A stretch of DNA of 64,000 nt. Source: Chloropicon primus. Taxonomy: Eukaryota > Chlorophyta > Chloropicophyceae > Chloropicales > Chloropicaceae. The stretch spans positions 372,001 to 436,000 of the forward strand of contig CP060766.1 of assembly GCA_023205875.1 (NCBI GenBank). Direction: 5' to 3'. The position numbers were made by a program, and so were the translations under genes. Positions within the stretch are counted from its first letter, which is position 1; every line of letters begins with the position of its first letter. The notes beneath the pieces are model-generated. The model was not told the origin of the DNA. It made no database searches and was given only the letters and a program-made list of their open reading frames with translations. Positions 58,711 through 64,000 of the stretch are shown one piece after another.

Positions 58711-59119
58711 ACAAGGAGGTGAGGGGTGACAATCGAAGAGAGAGCACTATTGAGAGCACCAATGCGGACCTAAACAACAGAGTAAGACAAAGAGACAATG
58801 AGAGAGAGAGAGAGAGAGAAAGAAAGAGAGAAAGAAAGAAAGAGAGTGGTCATGCGATGCGAAGAGCAAGATCCTTTCTCGACCAAGGTTCTTCTCTCTT
58901 TCGTTTTCGTTTTCGTTTTCGTTCACCTCCTTGAAATTTCACCTCCTTGAAATTTCACCTTTCCTTTCCGTTGGTTTCAAAAATCTTTGACAATTAACCA
59001 GCAGACTAAAGTCCACCTTTGCAGTGGGCAAGCCAAGGGACAACCACATCACCAGGGACAACACAACAACCCCGCAAGCTTGCAACTTGACCACTGCATC
59101 CCATTGTCAACCCCGCTTG

Positions 59120-59370
59120 CTTGCTTCCTGGCTTCACACATACATACATACACACACACACTCTCTCCTCTTGCTTTTGGTGTCCCTGACACGGTTTCAG
59201 GGAGAGTTTTTGTGTTGTGTGGCAAGAGTCAAGTCATACGGGGTGAGAACAACCGAGGACGGCAGTCACAAGCAAGGATCATTGCCACATAAAGCTTGGC
59301 TTGTTTCCTGGCTTCACACACACACACGCTCTCCTCTTGCTTTGGTGCCCTTTGACACGGTTTCAGCCTT
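59120..59370 (+). repeat. Tandem duplication in the kinase 5' flank, period about 166-180 bp
   Basis: TTGCTTCCTGGCTTCACACA (59121) recurs as TTGTTTCCTGGCTTCACACA (59301). CTCTCCTCTTGCTTTTGGTG and GACACGGTTTCAG follow in both copies. Confidence 0.8.
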
Positions 59371-59806
59371 TGGAGATATTGTTTGAGTCCATTGGATATA
59401 CATTTTGAGAGAGCCCAACTCGTTGGGACTCCAAGGCGTTCCACGGGGCACACTATCCAGGAAGAGGGCCGACAGGTTGGCCGAAGGCTTGCTTGTATCG
59501 TTGGACACCACCCCTTGGAAAGGTTAGACCACCCGTTTAGAGGTTTGTGTAGTTGTGAGCCAGCAGGACTCAAACAGGTCAGCAGGCTTGGGTTTGGTCG
59601 TCTGCTGTTCCAGGCCGAAGCAGGACTTTGCATTGCTGCGTGTTGAGACGCTTGTGAACACCATGTGTGCCTGAAGGGAGTGGACCAGAGAGACGAGAAG
59701 CCTGGAGGAGATATATTTGAGAAGCAGAGCCAAAGGGAGGAGGTGTGAGGTGTGTGCAAGGCTGAGAGGTTTGTGTGTGTGCGTCAAGTGAGGGGTCTTG
59801 GCAAGG

Positions 59807-61579
59807 ATGAACAAGTACGAGATCATGGGAGTCGTTGGCGAGGGCGCCTACGGCGTGGTGCTCAAGTGCAGGAACAAGGAAACGCAGGAGATCGTTGCGA
59901 TAAAGAAGTTCAAGGAAGGGGATGACGACGAGAGCGTGAGGAAGACGACCCTGCGGGAGGTCAAGATGCTTCGGAACTTGAGGCAGGAGAACATCGTTTT
60001 CCTGAAGGAAGCCTTCAGGCGGAAGACCAAGCTGTTCTTAGTCTTCGAGTACATGGAAAAGAATCTTCTCGAGGTGCTGGAAGACAACCCGAGGGGCTTG
60101 CACCCTGAGCAAGTCAGGGGCTACATCTACCAGCTCGTCAAGGCGGTTCACTTTTGCCACCAGAACTCGGTGGTCCACCGAGACATCAAGCCGGAGAACT
60201 TGCTGGTGAATCCAGCGAGTACGAAGAACAGAAAGAAGACGGGGCAGCTCAAGCTCTGTGACTTTGGCTTTGCCAGGACGATGGCTTCCAAGGACCTGAC
60301 CGACTACGTGTCCACCCGCTGGTACAGGGCGCCGGAGCTCCTGATAGGGTCAACCAGCTACGGCAAGGGCGTGGACCAGTGGGCGATTGGGTGCATCATG
60401 GGCGAGCTTATCGACGGGCAGCCGCTCTTTCCGGGAGAGAGCGACATCGATCAGCTGTACATCATACAGAAGGTGATCGGTTGCATCACGCGCGAGCAGC
60501 AGAAGGACTTTGCCATGAACCCAAGGTACTCGGGGCTCAAGTTTCCGGAGATAAGCAACCCCCAAGGCCTCAGGAAACGTTACGGGAACAAGATTGACGA
60601 GGACAGCTTGGACTTCATGACCAAGCTGTTGAAGATGAACCCGGACGAGAGGCTGACGGGGGAGCAGTGCTTGCAGCACCCTTACTTTTCCAAGATGATT
60701 CCAGTGGACAGGGGGATGGCCTTGCAGGCCAAGACAGAGAACGTTCTGCAGGCGCCAAAGGCACCCCAAGCGGTCAAGGCGATGGCCGCAGGCGGAGGGT
60801 GCCAGGCCAGCAAGAAGGACGTGGGAGGCGGCGCCCACAGCAGCGAGAACCTCAAGGAGGAGATCATCTCGAGCAGGATCAAGTCCAAGGGCTTGCCCCA
60901 TCACTACTCGAAGAAGCCTCTGAAGAAGTCGATGCTGAGCACGGAGAAACAAAACATAGGAATGTACACTACTAGAAGGCACAAGCACGGGTACGACAAG
61001 CCCAAGCTGAAAGAGTACAGCATGTACCAGCTGAAGGACTTGAATGGGGACGACAGCCTGAGCCACCTCAGGAGCAACCAGCACTCGTCCCACATCCCGA
61101 GCGGGTTTGCCGGAGCGAAGAAGCTGCACACCGGGTTAAGCCACGGCACGCACGCCAGGAAGTCTCCCATCCCGCCGCTGGCCCTGCACAACCAGAACAC
61201 GAATGCTGGGGGCTCGAGGAGCTCCCTGGGGATGTACGCCTCGACATCCATGCACAACGCCACGATGCACGGAGGAGCCAACACAAGCACCAACTTTGGG
61301 GGTGTGGAGACGGCTCACTTGAATCCGAACTCCATCGCCATCAGCAAGCAGCTTAGGGGCAACAGGGAGAAGGACTACTTCATGTTCAACGAGGGCTCAA
61401 GCATGTTCCACACGACGAGTTACGGCATCAAGAACAAGTACGGCTCGGGGCACGACACGTACCACATGCCCAGCATGCCCACCTTGGACACCAAAAGGTC
61501 CTCGCAGTCGTCCCAATCGAGCTCCAAGTCCTTCCACCACCAGGTGAAGGACCCTTTCTTGGAGATCAGGCCGAGGTGA
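59807..61579 (+). CDS. CDKL5/LF5-type protein kinase
   Basis: A single exon of 590 residues from ATG at 59807. The kinase domain (about 1-290) begins [20 protein letters not shown], has [12 protein letters not shown], and [12 protein letters not shown] as catalytic loop. It continues with LCDFGFAR, the activation loop [16 protein letters not shown] (T-D-Y where most CDKLs have T-E-Y) and [20 protein letters not shown]. These are closest to animal CDKL5 and the Chlamydomonas long-flagella kinase LF5. The C-terminal half is disordered, rich in His, Ser, Asn and Gly. Family members restrain cilium or flagellum length. It has the full set of catalytic residues (Lys, HRD, DFG), so it should be active. 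Confidence 0.92.
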   Translation: MNKYEIMGVVGEGAYGVVLKCRNKETQEIVAIKKFKEGDDDESVRKTTLREVKMLRNLRQENIVFLKEAFRRKTKLFLVFEYMEKNLLEVLEDNPRGLHPEQVRGYIYQLVKAVHFCHQNSVVHRDIKPENLLVNPASTKNRKKTGQLKLCDFGFARTMASKDLTDYVSTRWYRAPELLIGSTSYGKGVDQWAIGCIMGELIDGQPLFPGESDIDQLYIIQKVIGCITREQQKDFAMNPRYSGLKFPEISNPQGLRKRYGNKIDEDSLDFMTKLLKMNPDERLTGEQCLQHPYFSKMIPVDRGMALQAKTENVLQAPKAPQAVKAMAAGGGCQASKKDVGGGAHSSENLKEEIISSRIKSKGLPHHYSKKPLKKSMLSTEKQNIGMYTTRRHKHGYDKPKLKEYSMYQLKDLNGDDSLSHLRSNQHSSHIPSGFAGAKKLHTGLSHGTHARKSPIPPLALHNQNTNAGGSRSSLGMYASTSMHNATMHGGANTSTNFGGVETAHLNPNSIAISKQLRGNREKDYFMFNEGSSMFHTTSYGIKNKYGSGHDTYHMPSMPTLDTKRSSQSSQSSSKSFHHQVKDPFLEIRPR

Positions 61580-61787
61580 ACGCCGCGCGCGTTACCCCCT
61601 CCCCGCCGCCCCCCCCCCCGGACGATGATAGCGCTTTTTCTAATTCGAATTCGAAAGTATATTGAAACAAAGTTATATTTGAAGCTCTTTCCTCCCCCCT
61701 CCCAAACACCACGCCAGCAAGAGAGATCTTCTCTATCTTGGGAACAGGGGAGGAAACGAAACGAATGATGTTGGTTCCCCTCACACG

Positions 61788-63551
61788 TCACATCGACCAT
61801 CGCACTCCGTACTTGGAAGCCAGGTAGTGGGCGCCAACCGGGCCTCGACTGCCGTAAGGGTAAAGCTCCGGCGGCAGCTCCCCGTTGTCGATCTTGTGGA
61901 GGGCCGGCGTAAAGATCTCCCAAGCGGCCTTGAGCTCGTCACTCCTAATAAAGAGCCGCTTGTCCCCGTTCACGGCGTCAAGAATGAGCCTCTCGTAGGC
62001 GTCCGGGAACTCGAACTCCTTGTACCCCTCGGAGTACTGCAAGTTGAGCTTGGTCCTGTTGAGGTCCATTCCCAGGCCCGGAACCTTGTTGCTGATCTTG
62101 AGGGTGATGGCCTCCTCGGGCTGAATGCGGATCACGAGCTCGTTGTTCCCCAGGGATTTGTCCCCGTACAGCGCGCCCGGGATGCTCTTGAACTGCATCC
62201 TGATCTCCGCCTCCCTCTTGTCCAGGGCCTTGCCGGCCTTCATGAGGAAGGGGACGCCCTCCCACCTCGGGTTGTCGATGAAGAGGGCCGCGGCGGCGTA
62301 CGTCGGGACGATGGAGCCCTCCGGCACCGTGTCGTCGTCCAAGTAGCCCGGGTACTCGGCACTGCTCGTCGTCCTGCTGGTGTACTGCCCCACCACCACG
62401 TCGTCCAAGTCGAGCGTCCTCATGGACCTCAGGACCTTGACCTTCTCGTTCCTGATGTCCTCAGCGTCCAAACTCACCGGCGGCTCCATGGCGAAGAGCG
62501 CCAGAACCTGGAGCAGGTGGTTCTGCATGATGTCCCTGATGATGCCGTACTGGTCGAAGTAGCCCCCCCTTCCCTCCGTCCCGAAATTCTCGCTGAAGAT
62601 GATCTGAACGTTCTCCACGTACTGCCTGTTCCACAGGGGCTCGAAGACCAAGTTGGCGAAGCGCAGGACGATGAGGTTCTCCACCAGCTCCTTCCCCAGG
62701 TAGTGGTCGATCCTGTACACCTGCTCCTCGGTCAGGTGCTTGGCCAGCCCCTCGTTCAGGGCCGCGGAGGTCTCCGAGTCCCGGCCGAAAGGCTTCTCCA
62801 CGATCACCCTCGTCCAGCCCTTGGCCGCGGACGCCTTCTTCGAGGTGCACTCCGCAGCCGGAAGGAACACACTCGGTGGGATTGACATGTAGAAGATCCG
62901 GTTGGCGTCCGCGTTCCAATCCGCGGGACAATCCATCAAGTACCTCTCCTCCTGAACCAAGAGTTTTTGGTTCAACCTCTCGAACCCTTCCTCACTGTCG
63001 TATCCACCCTGGCAGTAGAAACACTTTTGCAGGAACTCTTCCATCTTTCCAGCGCAGCTCTCTCTCTCATCCACACGGCACGTCAGCCTCGCTTCCAGAG
63101 AGCTGCGGAACTCCTCGTCACTCAACTCGGAACGCGCGTATCCCATGATCACGAAGTTGTCTGTCGGAAGCTGGTTCTGGTAATACAATGCAAACAAGGC
63201 CGGGATGACTTTCCTCTTGGCTAAGTCTCCGCTCGCTCCAAGAACAACGAAAGACAAGAAATCCTTGTTGTCATCCTTCACTCGGGAAGCGTTACCGGAC
63301 GTTACGGTCGCCGCACCTGTCTCCTTCCTCACGATACGGGGCATCCTCTCCGTCGCAGCACGACAACCTACCACGGAGGAGGAAGAGGATGAGGTTCGTG
63401 TTTGGAATGGGAATGAGAATGAGGATGAGGATGAGGAAGAGACTCTTCCTCTTGTGAGGTAGCGAAGATGTCGATGTCTCACAGGTCTTCTTCTTCCGAC
63501 GGTACGGGGAGGCGACGTGGTCTCCGTCCTCATGATCGCGGTCGATCGCAT
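61788..63551 (-). CDS. G6PD: Plastid glucose-6-phosphate 1-dehydrogenase
   Basis: A single exon of 587 residues. About 75 N-terminal residues rich in Arg and Ser form a plastid transit peptide. The NADP motif is [19 protein letters not shown] (about 103-121). The redox-regulatory pair of plant plastid isoforms is present as [11 protein letters not shown] (Cys158 and Cys166). The active site is [10 protein letters not shown] (about 278), and GQYTSRTTS and [15 protein letters not shown] lie further on. The enzyme starts the oxidative pentose phosphate pathway. The Cys pair implies inactivation by thioredoxin in the light, as in plant P1/P2 isoforms. The Met at residue 7 is an alternative start. 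Confidence 0.96.
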   Translation of the reverse strand: MRSTAIMRTETTSPPRTVGRRRPVRHRHLRYLTRGRVSSSSSSSFSFPFQTRTSSSSSSVVGCRAATERMPRIVRKETGAATVTSGNASRVKDDNKDFLSFVVLGASGDLAKRKVIPALFALYYQNQLPTDNFVIMGYARSELSDEEFRSSLEARLTCRVDERESCAGKMEEFLQKCFYCQGGYDSEEGFERLNQKLLVQEERYLMDCPADWNADANRIFYMSIPPSVFLPAAECTSKKASAAKGWTRVIVEKPFGRDSETSAALNEGLAKHLTEEQVYRIDHYLGKELVENLIVLRFANLVFEPLWNRQYVENVQIIFSENFGTEGRGGYFDQYGIIRDIMQNHLLQVLALFAMEPPVSLDAEDIRNEKVKVLRSMRTLDLDDVVVGQYTSRTTSSAEYPGYLDDDTVPEGSIVPTYAAAALFIDNPRWEGVPFLMKAGKALDKREAEIRMQFKSIPGALYGDKSLGNNELVIRIQPEEAITLKISNKVPGLGMDLNRTKLNLQYSEGYKEFEFPDAYERLILDAVNGDKRLFIRSDELKAAWEIFTPALHKIDNGELPPELYPYGSRGPVGAHYLASKYGVRWSM

Positions 63552-64000
63552 CGCTGCCCTGTTGAAGAAGGCGCGTTCCCCTTCGAGCGCATCGATTGGG
63601 ACGTCCTCCCTTTATTGGAACATTTCAGAGTAATGCAACGTGGAGTTTTCAACATTCGTACAAGTATACTCGCACAAGATCGCACAAGATCGACGTTAGA
63701 TAAACTGAAATATTCTTTTTGGACAAAATATTCGTTACTTGAACGGAGAAAATCTTGGACACTCCTCACGCGTCTTTACACTCGTCTGTTGAGTTAAGGA
63801 AAAAAGGGAAAAAGCGGAAGGCGAGCTGTTCGTTTGGGAACGGGCCGAGTTTATCCTTGCTCTGGTGGGAACGTCGGCGCGTCAGTGGAGTGTTAAGGAG
63901 GATATAACGAATCTAAGTCTCGAGAGCTTTCGTTTGACACCTCGATTGTCCGATTTGGTGCCGAATTGCCTCGCGAAGAGCATCCCATCCATCCATCCTG
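63552..64000. other. Upstream flank of the G6PDH gene, to the window end
   Basis: 449 bp, somewhat AT-richer than the coding parts (about 63600-63760), presumably the G6PDH promoter. A GTATACTCGCACAAGATCGC stretch contains a short duplicated CGCACAAGATCG unit (63670-63692). No gene or promoter-linked element copy is recognised. Confidence 0.5.

Larger units (their letters stand above)
58333..59806. promoter_or_regulatory. Long divergent region between the lipase and the CDKL5-type kinase
   Basis: 1.47 kb without a supported gene. It has a GGT/GGA-rich stretch with a plus-oriented element copy (58656-58710), a GA run (58800-58848), TTCGTT repeats (58898-58922) and a duplicated 21-bp TTGAAATTTCACC unit (58930-58965). 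A duplicated segment with a period of about 166-180 bp lies at 59120-59370. The rest is probably the kinase 5' leader. Confidence 0.5.

Noticed and set aside
1-64000. Transposons, retroelements or virus-like elements
   Set aside because: No reverse transcriptase, integrase, transposase or capsid-like frame and no long terminal repeats were recognised.

Overview
This is a compact nuclear window from a photosynthetic eukaryote, most probably a small marine green alga of prasinophyte grade. The evidence is a plastid-type SufB and a plastid-type glucose-6-phosphate dehydrogenase encoded in the nucleus, zeaxanthin epoxidase, plant-type THI4, a group F (zinc-sensing) bZIP and short GT-AG introns. 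The tandem ankyrin-like gene at 34.9-36.3 kb has a repeat style I associate with Chloropicon-like algae. That genus assignment is an inference from memory, not something the sequence proves. I see no rRNA, convincing tRNA, transposon, virus-like element, CRISPR array or prokaryotic operon.

Layout: 0-5.1 kb holds the 3' part of a kelch/coiled-coil gene, PDCD5 and a WD40-like gene. 5.2-12.5 kb holds a small ankyrin protein, a GT29 glycosyltransferase, an ER DnaJC3/P58IPK-like chaperone and the anaphase-promoting-complex subunit CDC16/APC6. 13.1-19.8 kb holds SUFB, an ENTH epsin, an F-type bZIP and an NHX antiporter. 20.3-28.3 kb holds a giant DRC7 (LRR + kelch + transglutaminase-like), a head-to-head axonemal thioredoxin and zeaxanthin epoxidase. 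28.6-36.3 kb holds a class IV-like histone deacetylase with a targeting leader, two divergent secreted proteins, THI4 and the ankyrin-like array gene. 36.8-44.6 kb holds an NmrA-like Rossmann protein, a triple CCCH protein, an Ldh2-type dehydrogenase, an FAD aromatic hydroxylase and an acidic coiled-coil protein. 46.3-64 kb holds ARL5, a DprA-like protein, a formin, cytosolic malate dehydrogenase, a CNBD channel, a DUF676 lipase, a CDKL5/LF5-type kinase and G6PDH.

Thirteen genes have introns inside the coding sequence, nearly all close to the 5' end (53-303 nt, GT-AG), and I give exon joins for them. Long open frames opposite the GC-rich exons are shadows.

The most unusual non-coding signal is a promoter-linked element family with a palindromic core CTCTTTCGAAAGAG followed by a second conserved block. 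Copies lie upstream of about half the genes, almost always in the gene's orientation. Around 10.2 and 34.5 kb the element is tandemly duplicated with a period near 180-190 bp, and two unrelated 5' flanks (44.9 and 59.1 kb) show duplications of similar period. An identical 158-bp sequence sits upstream of two neighbouring, unrelated genes. At the gene level, the DRC7/axonemal-thioredoxin divergent pair plus a CDKL5-type kinase point to a retained flagellar programme.
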